This document shows positions 37,201 through 63,419 of a DNA stretch of 64,000 nucleotides, piece by piece. Source of the DNA: Brachyhypopomus gauderio (lineage: Eukaryota > Chordata > Actinopteri > Gymnotiformes > Hypopomidae); assembly GCF_052324685.1 (NCBI RefSeq), contig NC_135218.1, forward strand, positions 25,579,179 to 25,643,178, given 5' to 3'. The notes below the pieces were generated by a model that saw only the letters and a program-made list of their open reading frames with translations, was not told the origin of the DNA and made no database searches. The number at the start of each line of letters is the position of its first letter. Within the stretch, counting starts at the first letter, position 1. The position numbers and the translations under genes are program-made.

Positions 37201-40200
37201 CAAGGCTGCAGAAGAGATGCCTCAATCTCAGAACAAATCAAAACAAATCAACACTGACGTTTACATTTACTTTCACGAGGGTCACACAGTGCCCTCGTGG
37301 GACACAGCGCCTGCGGTGTCTGTTAAACCCTCTCACACCTGAAGAAGCTCATCAAGTGATGATCAATCCCTTCAGAAGGAGGTTCAGCCCTGACCGCTCA
37401 GGGAAATGCACACAGCAGCTAAGAAACACTGCTAAGTGTTTCTTCCAAAGTGCCCCTATGCATTCATCCAAGGCTATGGCTATTTAACTGGGGGTAGTAA
37501 TCATTTTTATTGGTTTAGATAGATAATTCTATTCGTCTGCTTATATGAAATGAAGTAAAAATGTCAATGTAAGGTAACATAATCCTCATGGTGATCACTA
37601 CTGAGGGGTGTTGAGCATGTACCACACCAGGGTTTGATCTGATGACGCTAGCCGTGGGACGCTAGCCGTGGGACGCTAGCTATTTGCCGATGCCCATTCC
37701 CATGTATTGCACCGCCCACACACATTGTCGGGCAGGCGTGCGGGAGGAATACATTATCTCTTGAAATAAACATTTTTTTAATGGTATATACAACATTTAG
37801 CAAAAATAGAATGGCACAAAATAAACCAGACATAGCAAGACTATTTTGGTGCACTTTGGCTGTCTATGGGGGCCGAGTGATGTCATCTGTTGAAAAACTG
37901 CTGATGTAGAGAGTTATAATAGAACAGGGATTATTTTAAGCACCACAAACAGACTATTTTGGTAATATTTACAAAATAATAGAAATAACAAACAACGATC
38001 TTTTGCTTCCCAAACCAGCAAAACTACAGTACAAATGAACATGGAAGCATTTATTTTATTTTTGATCGTCTGATCATAAAAGCCGTCATGTGTGACTGGA
38101 TTTAGCATCAGTGAATAGAATTGTCAATAAAGAGAAAAAATCTCATTTGGCAACCCTGGAGACCGGCAGATAGCTCCCCCTGCTGGTGTCTTTGGTTCTG
38201 ATCACCCGTCCTAGATTCCCCCTGATGTGTGCATGTCAGTGTTTTCCTGTATCTTGTATTCCTATATCTCAGATGAGGACAGTTGTACCTGTTGTGATCG
38301 ACACGTTTTATGTCCCCCTTCTAATGCCGCCTTGTCTTGTGTTCCAGAGCGTCAGAACCATGCGCGGGAACTGGTGCGGGAGGCGGATCTGTCCCAGTGG
38401 GACGCCCTGGTCATCATGTCTGGAGATGGACTGCTGTTTGAGGTCAGCTCGCTGCCGATCTCTGAGCCCAGTGCAGAGTGAACCTCGGAAGTGTTCAGAA
38501 GCTCGACAGAACAAAACAAAGTCAATGTCCCACCACAAGAGTGTGAAATAAACAGCTAGAACAGTGGTTCCCAAAGTGGGGGGCGCGCCCCCTAGGTGGG
38601 GCGCGGAGCTATTGCAGGGGGGGCGCGGAGCTTGAAAGTAAAACGTGCACATGTAGGGATGCACCGATTCCGATATTAATATCTGAAAAAATTCTAGATC
38701 GGGTATCGGTGACAATGTGACCGATCCATAAAAACAGATCTATTCAGTCTAGTTCTATGCTTATATTGCTTGCTTTTCGGAGTTAGTTCAACCTTAATAC
38801 TCGTGCTGGTGGTATTCCACTTAGTCCGTTTATTTGCTGGTTGACCAAAATAAACCTGGGCTCCAGCAATACTTCACTGTTCATGCATGAACTGGTGAGT
38901 TGTCCAAATCTCATTTAATGCGTTACTTACAGAAATGAAATAAAGAGCAGTGGTCTGACTCGGCAGAAAGCTAAAAAAACAACAATATTCCATACGCGCA
39001 CGCAACTCGCTCCCTTAAAGAGACAGTACACATATTTCTGGCCGTTACATGCTTTGTGCTCTGCGTGATGTCTGCGCTTGCAAACTAGCCGCATATGTAT
39101 TGCTGTTTCTTATATTTCATCTCCTTATTTATTTTAAATTATATTTAGAATTCTTGAACCATTTAAAAGGTTTCTTGCAGTTTATTTTTTTCATGTTTGA
39201 CCAAAGTTGTGAACCTATTGTTTTTGTAAGTTTTCAACACATCCCTAGTCAATATGGGGGGGGGGGTGTAGGGGGGGCGCAAAAATATTCTCATCTACTA
39301 AAGGGGGGCACGGCAGAAAAAGTTTGGGAACCACTGAGCTAGAACATGACCAGCACAAACTGAACACTTTTAATATTCACAGAACGAGCAAAACTTGGGC
39401 TTTGTAATATCGTAAGATTTAATTGTATTTGGCTGATGAACCCGCAGTAGGATTAGCATGTTAGCAAGCACAGTCGGAGGCATCAGATTACAAAATGCAT
39501 AGAAGTGTTCAAATGGCACCTTAAGAAATTTGATGCCCCTCAGTGCACCCGTTAGCCTGTCGTCTAGCGCCACGTGTGTCTGTGCTCAGGTGGTGAATGG
39601 CCTCATGGAGAGAGGGGACTGGGAGCAGGCCATACGCACTCCACTGGGGGTCCTTCCTGGGGGGTCAGGGAACGCACTAGCTGCCTCCATACACCACTAC
39701 GCTGGGTAAGACTCACTCTTCTCACTGTGGGGGGGCCTGCAGAAAGATGAGGGCAAAATAAGCACACACACACACACACACACAAGCATGTGATACAGTA
39801 TTGAGGCCATCGGGATGGACAATAATCATGTCATTATCGCTCATTTTTGTTTTGGTTCTGTGCATGTGTTTTGCTCTTATGCCAAGGCAGCAGTGTTCAG
39901 GAGTGCTCAGTAGTGTTCAATAGTAGTCAGTGGAACCATGCCTAGAGGGTGGTGACCAAGAGCAGGCCCAGCCCCCTGTGGTGTGGGAGGGGCTAGCTCC
40001 AGCCATACACATAGCTGGATTTAGTTATCATAGCAAGGGCTTGTTCTCAGTGCCTGACACTGCATTTCACTACAAACGTGTTTAAAGCTTTGAGATACAG
40101 TATAAATAATGTAAGATTACAACACATTTATGTCTCACAGTGCTGCTAACTGATATTTGGAAGAAATTCAATGACTGCATGTAATGTTCACAGTAGCCTT

Positions 40201-41101
40201 ATCTCTTTGTTTCTGAAAGTTAATATTTTAATGGCTCCTTTCCCCTATGTTTTTTCTCAGGCTTCAGCCGGTGACCAGTGAGGAGCTTCTGGTGAGCTGT
40301 GGCTTCACGTTGTGTAAAAGCTTTGTGTGGCGCATGGACCTGACCTCGGTCCACATGGCGTCCGGCCTCAAGATGTTCTCCTTCCTGTCGCTCGCCTGGG
40401 GCTTTGTGGCAGACGTGGACATCGAGAGTGAGAAGTACCGCCGTGTGGGGCCGGCTCGGTTCACCCTGGGGACGCTCATTCGTCTCACCTCGTTAAGGGT
40501 GTACCGAGGAAAACTCTCATACCTGCTTGCCGAGGACCCCCGGGGGCCGTCGAACACGTCTGTCCAGAACTCGTCGACCCCGGTGCGGCCCACCGTCCAC
40601 CGCGATCCGTCCGCTCGGAATCAGCCGTTTCGCAATTCGTGCAACTCCAACAACGCGCTCAACCCCAAACGGAGTAGCGAATCGCCCGCCTCCGTCCTTG
40701 GGCCCCCGGACTCGCTCCTGGTGCCGTTGGACCAGCCCGTGCCTGCACACTGGACCGTGGTGCCCGACGAGGCCTTCGTGCTGGTGCTGGCGGTGTACCA
40801 GTCGCACCTCGCCGAGGATCTGCTCGCCGCACCGGCGTCTCGGCTGGAGGACGGTGTCATCCACCTGATGTACGTCAAAGCGGGCATTTCGCGCGCCGCC
40901 TTGCTGCGCCTCTTCCTGGCCATGGAGAAGGGCACTCACCTGGGCACCAGCTGCCCACACGTGGAGTACGTCAAGGTACGGGCGCTACGGCTGGAGCCCC
41001 TCTCGCCCAAAGGCACCATCACCATAGACGGGGAGCTGGTGGAGTACGGGCCCGTCCAGGCGCAGATACACTGCAGCCTAGCGAGACTCATTGCTGGCTA
41101 A
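21911..41101 (+). CDS. sphk1: sphingosine kinase (sphk1), complete, five exons
   Basis: The enzyme phosphorylates sphingosine with ATP to sphingosine-1-phosphate. Exons are 21911-22337, 30286-30435, 38348-38442, 39590-39705 and 40261-41101; the phases join cleanly to 542 codons. The catalytic domain has LVLLNPQSGKG (residues 157-166), ERQNHARELV (193-202), the nucleotide-binding SGDG (217-220), LGVLPGGSGNALAAS, then SFLSLAWGFVADVDIESEKYRR and the C-terminal DGELVEYGPVQAQIH. A variable Pro/Ser-rich insert separates the last two blocks. The roughly 145-residue N-terminal extension (GEFTSRHNRKTRYALSLT) resembles the SPHK2 N-terminus and is absent from the short human SPHK1. The sphk1 call rests mainly on the neighbour ube2o and on PVPAHWTVVPDE-type blocks. 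The usual histidine after SGDGL(L/M) is phenylalanine (223). Confidence 0.92.
25039..25226. repeat. three copies of a 28-bp flank separated by (GT)n
   Basis: GAAGAAACCACTACTTGAGA plus AGAGTCGA occurs at 25039-25066, about 25094-25121 and 25199-25226. Expanding (GT)n arrays separate the copies, making a compound tandem. Confidence 0.85.
29112..29190 (+). repeat. possible tRNA-derived SINE head remnant
   Basis: GTGGTGGCTCAGTTGTGG resembles a pol III A-box. A weak B-box-like GGAGTCGACTC follows about 50 bp later. It is too diverged to place in a family. Confidence 0.2.
30286..30435 (+). CDS. sphk1: sphk1 exon 2 (first catalytic block)
   Basis: The exon starts after CTCTATGCAG, completing a split glycine, and encodes LVLLNPQSGKG through GVPYTLIIT. 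It ends in phase 1 at ATTACAG with donor GTGTGA. The exon's last 15 or so bases plus this donor are the unit that is amplified downstream. Confidence 0.95.
30421..31540 (+). repeat. minisatellite of the exon-2 5' splice site, about 17 copies
   Basis: The block CCTCATCATTACAGGTGTGA (exon end plus donor) recurs about every 45-85 bp, separated by (CA)n tracts. Donor-like copies begin near 30492, 30545, 30608, 30662, 30718, 30762, 30819, 30877, 30935, 30981, 31028, 31085, 31137, 31203, 31287 and 31371. A CGTCGTCATTACAG variant alternates with the exonic form. Open frames of Thr-His or Cys-Val repeats here are artefacts. Confidence 0.95.
31541..32690 (+). other. sphk1: sphk1 intron 2, unique part
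   Basis: No gene recognised. From about 32450, loosely related copies of the TTTACAGTCAG minisatellite begin. Confidence 0.5.
32758..34363 (-). mobile_element. 5'-truncated L2-clade LINE inserted in the minisatellite
   Basis: The 3' end (left) is an (ATT)n tail preceded on the minus strand by AAAAGCGCTATAGAAATAAA, typical of fish L2 elements. The 5' end (right) is truncated and joins a minisatellite unit near 34363. TCATA at both junctions may be a short target duplication. The endonuclease and the N-terminal half of ORF2 are missing. Confidence 0.85.
32936..34414 (-). CDS. L2-type reverse transcriptase, 5'-truncated but open frame
   Basis: 492 codons without a stop. The first 19 or so residues (MKAHGILTVKATRVLTVYD) are translated minisatellite; LINE sequence begins at about YSGSVPHSLKLAAVIP. 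Reverse transcriptase blocks are FRPISNLPFLSKILERVV, motif A LLDLTAAFDTISH, motif B YGVPQGSVLGPLLFILYM and motif C YADDVQLY. These are followed by the usual C-terminal DYCNSILYGSS and SLWNSLPQQLRDC region. The catalytic aspartates are present, but with no endonuclease it cannot be autonomous. The open frame suggests a young insertion. Confidence 0.88.
   Translation of the reverse strand: MKAHGILTVKATRVLTVYDYSGSVPHSLKLAAVIPILNKPGLDTDKMNNFRPISNLPFLSKILERVVASQLKEHLTSNNLFETFQSGFRPQHSTETALLKVTNDLLLSSDSGYFSILILLDLTAAFDTISHSILLSRLKSTINITGTALSWLRSYLEDRKQFININNCSSAITSLSYGVPQGSVLGPLLFILYMLPLGDIIRQHGFHFHCYADDVQLYISSKSVTTALHFRLMSCLTEIKSWMQANFLKFNCDKSDLIIIGPKSLTATTNTLQLTIDNHTLLPSSNIRNLGVIFDSNLTFEQHINHITKTAFFHLKNIARLRPSLSFSAAETLIHAFITSKIDYCNSILYGSSNKVLKKLQYIQNSAARLLTHTRSHDHITPVLQKLHWLPVPQRIQYKMILLTHKTLHGQTPSYLTDLLHFHTPSRCLRSSNANLLSISTRTKHRTWGDRAFSVAAPSLWNSLPQQLRDCSDLPTFKSLLKTHLFRLAFKL
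35201..38347 (+). other. sphk1: sphk1 intron 2, distal part
   Basis: Simple repeats only: (CA/GC)n at 35325-35475, (GT)n at about 35697-35740, (GA)n at 35850-35885, a 22-bp CAGTCCCCAGGTGTCCTACAGA tandem (4 units) at 35949-36032, and a short CGCTAGCCGTGGGA tandem at 37648-37680. No other exon was found. Confidence 0.6.
38348..38442 (+). CDS. sphk1: sphk1 exon 3 (SGDG block)
   Basis: The exon starts after TGTTCCAG, completes the split glutamate and encodes ERQNHARELV through VIMSGDGLLFE. It ends in phase 0 at GAG with donor GTCAGC. Confidence 0.95.
38562..39336. mobile_element. hAT-type non-autonomous element, 775 bp, target duplication AGCTAGAA
   Basis: The ends are CAGTGGTTCCCAAA in inverted orientation. 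Perfect duplications AGCTAGAA lie at 38554-38561 and 39337-39344. It lies in sphk1 intron 3, 120 bp after exon 3. G-rich GGGGGGCGC blocks lie near both ends. A second hAT-like unit beginning TAGGGATGCACCGATT (38654) and ending CATCCCTA (39247) appears nested inside, but without a matching target duplication. Confidence 0.88.
39590..39705 (+). CDS. sphk1: sphk1 exon 4 (GGSGN block)
   Basis: Acceptor TGTGCTCAG; the exon encodes VVNGLMERGDWEQAIRTPLG and the nucleotide-binding LPGGSGNALAAS. It ends in phase 2 at GCTGG with donor GTAAGA. Confidence 0.95.
40261..41101 (+). CDS. sphk1: sphk1 exon 5 (C-terminal lobe)
   Basis: Acceptor TTTTTCTCAG; the exon runs from a split glycine to TAA. It encodes the lipid-binding SFLSLAWGFVADVDIESEKY region, an unconserved Pro/Ser/Asn-rich insert (about 40540-40710) and the C-terminal FLAMEKGTH and DGELVEYGPVQAQIH blocks. 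It is GC-rich, so long antisense frames overlap it; these were rejected. Confidence 0.95.
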
Positions 41102-42490
41102 GATTCTCCATAGTTCTCATGCAGTAGCTCAGTCAAAGGTGCTAATGTGGCTAACAGTTGGGGAACGCTAGCAGGGGAGTTCGCATTAAAAGGAAAGCAG
41201 CTAGCTGCTACATTTAGCACTTTGCCAGTCTTTATTTGACCATGGAGAGCAATCGTACTGCTTCTATTGGATTAACCCAGTATGAAGGAATATGAGTTCG
41301 AGACTGAACTCATGTGACACATCTTTTATTTTTCTTATTCACTTAACTGGATGCACTGAAACTGTTTCTTCAACCAAAAACTGCTAGTATGAAGAACTAA
41401 AATGACTTTTTTTGGTAATAACCTCATTTTCATAATACTTGACCTCAGTAAGTTTGATTCATTGTTATCAACCTATTAGCACTTTTGGGTGATGCGTTCC
41501 TTGGAGTTTTGACTGGAGCCAGGACCACACGAAGTTGGTATGAGAACTTCTGAAAGCAATTATTCCTGCCTTGTGAACGATGTCTGCTGCTGCTTTTGAA
41601 AGTTCTACGGACAGCAGTGGCAAATCTCTGCACCAGGTTGAAAAGAGTTTTATTTTTCTAGACACCCGAGGCTCGTCTCCACTGCTGTTTCATACATCAA
41701 GACGTCACAGGTCACCATGACCCGTCACAATGACCCGTGTCTCAACGGAGCAGGGACGTCCTGCACAGACACCTCGCGCCACAGAAAAGCTGCTTCCTCG
41801 TCTCTGTCCTGGTGGACGAGGTCTCACTCATTATACCTCGGCTTCCCGATGATGGTTGTGAAGAAGGACGGCTTTCAGGAGAGGACACTGATCACACACC
41901 GAGCCTTTATGTACACACAATCGGGTTCGTTTTTCACATGCACAGTACGTGTTGAAATTGTAACTGCTGACTAAACAATGACTTAAACACGCATACCTGA
42001 CACAATCATTTTGACAAATGGATCATATGCTAATAAGCAAATGATCAAACCACGAAAATTCAAATCAGCAAATGATCAAACCACAAAAATTCTAATTCAG
42101 GTAAATATCATTTCCCAGTGTTCTTTCTGACGTCGTGGTTCCATAAAAATATCAAGAAATAGTGAGTGCTGCCTAACAGATCCAGGTAGGACTATGAGGA
42201 ATTTATTTATCAGGAAAGGTGCTGTTCTTTTCTGCTAGCTCAGTCTCGGCACTCTGCGTGATCATTGAGCCGCAGTATTGCTCCGTGTAGCGTAGCGTCT
42301 CCGTTGAGAAGGTCTGAGACCATATAAGCAGACTGTCCCAGAGGAGCAGACGAGGGACCAACGTTCAGCACACGACTCACAGACGGCTAATGGGTCCACA
42401 GATCCGTGTCCCCTGGTACTAAAGAACTGCATCCACTATCCACTATATATAAATCACTGTCCCCCAGAAGGCGTATGTAGGAGCTTTCTT

Positions 42491-42522
<32 letters not shown>

Positions 42523-45500
42523 ATCCTTACCCTTTGCACTGCAGTAATTCATATAAACACACACCACCCCTTGCTCATTTCCGTGGCTTGCAGACAGTCG
42601 GACAGCAGATTCAGATTGAGAATATCACAATTAACACTGGACAGGAATATGCATCACAGGCTGGCTGTACCGCTGCCTGTGGGGGGGGGGGGGGGGGGGG
42701 GGGTGGGTCCTCGGCCAAGGAGACATAAAGCTTTTCTTCTGCCTGAAACACACAAAGTGTAAATGAAACCCACGGCTGTGTTAGCAGCTGGCTGACCTGC
42801 GCGGAGATTGTGGGGGAGGGGTTATGGGGGGAGGGGTTTGGGGGAGGGGGCGGGCCTGTTTACTCACTTAGCTACGTTAAGTGAGCTGGGCCAGTCGTCG
42901 CTGACATTAGGAGGTTAGCATGCAGGGGAACTGGGGGAACCTCGATCCGGACCCACCGTTGTCTATTTTGGGACCAGAACAGAACACTGGACCCAGAAGA
43001 GCAGCCACACACACCGAGAATGGTCCTGTTTTTTGATCTCTGGTGTGATTGACCAGATCTGACCTCAGCTCATTCCTTTGACAACAGAGAGCGAATGAGC
43101 GAAGGTCCTTTTCTTTTTGTTTTTAAATTATGAAATTTTTGATGCTATTACACAGTTCTGTGTCATAGCTTCTTTTTTTTTTTTTAAAGATAACTGGAGC
43201 CCTCAGACGTGTGTCATTCCACTTACGTGTGTGTGATGGTTTTCCTGGAAGGTCCAGGGTGGTTGTGAATCACAGTAGAATATTCCAGAATAGAATATAA
43301 TAAAAATAATATTTATTAATGGCGTGTTGTTTATATTAGCCTGTCACTGAATTATAATGAATGACCAAAACAAACATTTTACTGTAGTAGATAATTTGCA
43401 CAAAAATGCACCTTTAAAAGATGTACTGTATTATGTTTAATTACCATTTTCAATTATATCCTCCGTTTGACCTCATCTATTTTCCCCTAATATTTTTTAT
43501 TTCTCAAACCACAAATGGACAATTTGAGAAATCAGTCCTTTTTATTTATTTATATCGTTTTGGGGACGGGTTTGCCTGGTGTAGACACAGTCTCACTGAG
43601 GCCCTGTTGTGGAATTAAGTCACAGATCTAGACATATTGATTTATTGTGATTTATTGTTATTGGCTTACATTGTTAATCTACGTTAACCAGCAACACTGA
43701 CCAGTGTATGTGTAAGGCACCTCATCCTCAATGATTTTAAAGAAACTGGGTCAGTGTTGTATACGTGGGGTCTCTAACCTAGTGCATTGTGATGTCAAAC
43801 CTCTAACACAAAGCCTATTCGTGAAGCCCCACGCTTGATCCGGACAACTGTGAAATATTTTATATGTACTGTCTGTACTGTCTTTGAGGCCCAAGTGAAG
43901 GTTTGTGGCCAACAGGGGTTGATGTAGCAGCAACATCTAACACAGAACACGCCACGGATTCTCTAAAACCATGAATGCTGACACATGCAACCTGAAGTTA
44001 TTTTACCACAGACATCAGTAAACCTAGACCATTAATTTCAATAGCAGCTACTCTACAGTGTACATTTAGTCTCCACACCAGTACACCTTATTGTTTGCGC
44101 ATTCCTCCTCCACCGAATAGCTTTAAAAACAGCTATGCAAACATTTTGTTCATTTGGTCAAAAAGGCCACTTTGTGGACAAATGTGGCAACAGCGACCCC
44201 TAGTTGTGAAAATTCAATAAGGCGTTTGCACACCTGTATGTATGGTTGTGAAAGAGGTTCTTAATGAAAGTGAATTAGCCCAACGCTACTGATGCCTTCT
44301 GGCCAAATCCTCAAAAATTATTGACCCGTCTTTTGTTTAGCAATATTTTGGAACCCCCCCCCCTTGAAGAAAGATCTATTTTTACACATTTTTTTTTTCT
44401 TTTTTTTTTTTTTTATAAAGCCAGAAAGAATTAAGAATTAAATTACAAACCTGTTTTTGAATAAACGTTGATTTCAAAATGAGTGGTCTTGTTTCGTTGT
44501 GGAGGTTTGTGTAAATCTTAAACACAACAAAATAACACTGACTGCTCGTCTCCATGATTCTGCTCACAAATAGTTTAATGCTTCACTTTATACAATTGTC
44601 TTTTTAATGCAACCAAAATAAATTGTTAAAAAAATTTACAAACCAAAAAAAATAATAAATAATACAATACACACGCACACTCAGCAATTTATATGCCCCA
44701 AGCATTCACATTACCACATTGAACTCACGTTTCTGTTAAATATATATAATCTATATATTTATATATAGTCATGACTTCTGTACAGAGGAATCAGGCTACA
44801 AATCATATTTTTATTAGTTTACCAATCCAGGCCACTGTGGAAACGTGTACATTATACAGTCAAGTCTTGTGAGTAGCCGTTTAAGGCTTAAAGCAACGTT
44901 ACATGCTTTGGCTGTTGATTCTCCTTAATATGATTACACGCTGAATATCATACACAGAACACGAGGACGGGCCAGAGCCGTGTGCTTGGCGTCCTGGTGC
45001 TCGCTTCTCATGGGTCTCGCGGCTGCAAAACCTGGAGCGGACCAGAGGCCCGGGATCGGAGGCCATTTGTGGGGATGGGGGTCAGAGCAACTCAGTGGGG
45101 CAAAACACGGGCCTTGGGCCTCGAGGGCCTCGGCGCTGTACAGGTGAGTGTGGTGATGGGTCTACCTGCTCCAGGTGACAGAGGAAGGTGAGTCGGTGAG
45201 GAGCCGATGAACCGTGCTAGGCGGGCCGGAACCGTGGGCCGCGCCCGTCGGGTCACCTGCGCCTCACACGGGCTCGGACCGAGGAAACTGCACTGGAACA
45301 ATAAGCAATTAGCGCTCGTAATTCGGCTGGTCTGCCCGGGCCTGGGAACGGTAATCTCTCCAAACCACCTTCCTAGAACAGGAAACGCTTTCTAAACTCC
45401 AAACTATGACGGCCAATGAAGGCAAAGAAGAAGAAAACGAAACCCACTTTTAATACTTGACGCGTCTTAGTAAGAGGATAAAAGCCACACAGGCAGACCA

Positions 45501-47425
45501 AAAGAAGCAACAGTGGAATAAAGGATCACATTTGCTCAGGCAAATATAGTTCACGGAGCAGCGTTCCCAGTTACAGGAACACAGCAGTCACATAAAACAA
45601 AAAAACCCAAAACGTGTCCTGGCATTAAAATGCATACTGGTCACATTGGGAATTTGGCAAGAACTTAAAAAGCCTCCATTTCCACCATTACACTCCTCCC
45701 AAAAAGGCCACAGCGGAAGAGCCTCTTCCTAGCTGCATGAAGCACTAGCAGGTTTTATTTTTTTTTGTTTGTTTTCTTTTTTTTATAAACTGGACATGGA
45801 CAAAGTCACAAATTTTATGTTGAACATGCAGGAAAATGTATAAAGTATAGTTGGGTGTCGTCTTCTAACTCTTAATAGTGAGACGTTTTGAGTAAACCTT
45901 TCCTTACCATCAAAGATGCGAATGTGGAAAAAATTAAATGGTCATTTTCGTTATCTGAGGAAATGTGGATAACGTTGGCCTGTCAGGGTGGACGTGTGTG
46001 GTACAGTTAGCAATGGACTTGGAAGGTTTTTTTCTCTCAATCTGACTTGGTTTTTGTATGTTTGTTTTCACTGATATGTCAGGTAAATCAATGGTTCAGG
46101 AATGCTACAGCACTGCCATGTAAACAGGTGCAGTAACCAGCATTGAATGTTGTGCAAAATATAGTAATGGTAGTTAACTTCGTCTGAGCTAAAAACACCC
46201 TATACCTTCAGAACACATGCACACAGAGGGTCTCACACACACCAATATTTTTAAATTATGCACTCAAAGAGGATGAATACATCCCCCTTTTTGAACCCCA
46301 GCATTATCCGTAGCTGAATTACAACTACAGGTAGTCTGGCCTGTTGATGTAAACACAAACAACAATAACAGCAACAATAACAACAGCTACTACTATTGTG
46401 GAAAAACAAGGTTGAAACCAAAAATCATTCCATGCCAGTGGCAGAAACACCTGATCTAACCCATTTTGAAGGTACTCTCGTCATGGTTAAAAGGTCAGAA
46501 CTTGAACGGCTCATCTCAGACCCATTTAAAAGGGAACTGAAAACTTCCGACACTGTAGCTTGGCGCCATCTACCGTTGATTCTACATGCACACATGGGGT
46601 ATGAATATATTGTTACCCATCACTGCCTCCTGGTGGTCACAAGGAGAAGTGTGCACAGTATCCACATTTTATTTATGCTACATCATAATGGTCACTAAAA
46701 TTACACCGGGGTCCAAAAAGCAATGAAAAAAATCTATTTCACAGTTGTCTGACAGTACGATGAAAGGTTTTCATATCTTGTGCTTCTAAACATAATAAGG
46801 TGTTCAAAACAGTACAGAACAAAATAGTGTGTTTGGGGGGAAAAAAAAATAAATGCTATTTGTCATCTATAATAAACAGCTTGTTTTGTCTGGTGCTTTG
46901 TATAGAATATAGAGTTATAGAAACTGGATATGGGATAAATGGTCAGGTCTGGGTCCCTGAAAAAGAAAAAATAAATACATTTGGATTCATCAATATTCTA
47001 TAATAAAGCAACTCAAAGCCCAAGGTCCTACCCCACAGCCCGTCAGCAGGTCTGAAAACACATATCACACTTTTGAAGCCACGTTCAACCTGGACTGGCA
47101 TAAGCAAACGTGTAGCACCTCCACAAAGACCAAAGCCCCTACCCAAAAGCCCCTTTTCTCTTATAAAAGTGTAAAATGAATCGCTGATATGTATGTTAAT
47201 GGAATAAGGAGGCTTTAAAACAGGAATAAACCACCGTATGTAGCATATGCAAAACGTATGCAAAAACTCCGGGTTCATCAAGGTTTCCAGTTCTAAGAAT
47301 CAAAGGAGTTTGTGTGTGTCTTGTTTGTTTTTGCATGTAAACTAGGTACCCAGCGATGATGACTGGAGCCAGGAGGCCAATGGCCGCTTGCTTGGGCAGT
47401 TTTAAAACATTCTAGGCGCATGTGT

Positions 47426-47457
<32 letters not shown>

Positions 47458-48405
47458 GTGCGTATGGTGTATGGTGGGTGTCGGCAACACCAACTTTAAA
47501 AGAAAGCAGCTCTCGATCGGTCAAGATTGTAACGGAACATTACAATAAAGCTACATGGAGCAGCATTTCATAAGGAAATGAGGCCTAAAGCGCAAGTCAT
47601 GCTGGGATGTGTAGTTTCTCCAGTGGAAAAAGGGAGTACGATGAGCCCTAGGTGCATCTGGTCCAAAAACGCCATGACAACAGGAACCCACACCCCACCC
47701 CACCCCCAACTCCCCACCTTTTCCTCCACCCATGTCCTTCGAAGGCCGGCAGCTGGTTCACGACAGCGACAGCCCCGTGTGTTTCTCAGCTGTCTGACGA
47801 ACGGCCGGTCGGGTCAGGTCGGGACGGCACCTGCAAGCGTTCCGTGGCACCGATCCAGCGGGTCTCGCTGGCATGGCTCTACCTCACGGCTCACGCACGA
47901 CGTCTTCTTCACACTTCAAAAACCAAAACAAACAAATCACCATCATGATCACCACCATCTCCACCACCACCATCTTCATCCTCTGAGCATTTCAGGTGTT
48001 TATCTCCCTGAGAGACCAGAGTGATGAAGGGGTCACTGTCATGGCAACAGCAGGGTGGCGTGGAGGGTGGGTGGAGGAAGGGTGGGGGGCAGGATGTTCA
48101 AGGCAGGTAGCGATGCCCCGGAAGCGAAACAAACAGTTCTAGCGTCCCACCGCTAGAGGAAGCTTAAGAATCCTCACGCGTTAGCTTACTGGCCAGAGTC
48201 TTTGGAAAAAAACAAACACACACTAACAAAATATTTTCCAAAGGCTTCTGGGTAACACTGTCCATCTGTGAAGACGAGACCAGATTGGCTAGCAGTGTGT
48301 GCAGTGCCTTGACCTCACGGTCGGCAGGAGGGATTAAAGGGGCGGAGTGCAGTTCTCAAGGGGGGCGTGGCTCGGGGCCGAGGAGAGGGAGGCGGCGACG
48401 GCAGC
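41102..48405. other. 3' region between convergent sphk1 and ube2o
   Basis: Contains both 3' UTRs. ATTAAA at 41185-41190 is a possible early sphk1 poly(A) signal. Other contents are (CA)n at 42498-42522, a G run at 42679-42702, G-rich sequence at 42806-42856, an A/T-rich stretch at 44380-44830 and (GT)n at 47427-47456. Minus-strand poly(A) candidates (TTTATT on the plus strand) include 46668-46673. No further gene is recognised; small frames at 45-47 kb show no domain. Confidence 0.5.
42806..42856 (+). other. potential G-quadruplex tract
   Basis: At least five runs of 4-6 guanines with short loops (GGGGGAGGGG, GGGGGGAGGGG, GGGGGAGGGGGCGGG). This meets the common G4 pattern. It is 1.7 kb after the sphk1 stop. 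Confidence 0.4.

Positions 48406-63419
<15,014 letters not shown>

Noticed and set aside
40517..40960. Minus-strand 147-codon frame
   Set aside because: Antisense of sphk1 exon 5; no homology.
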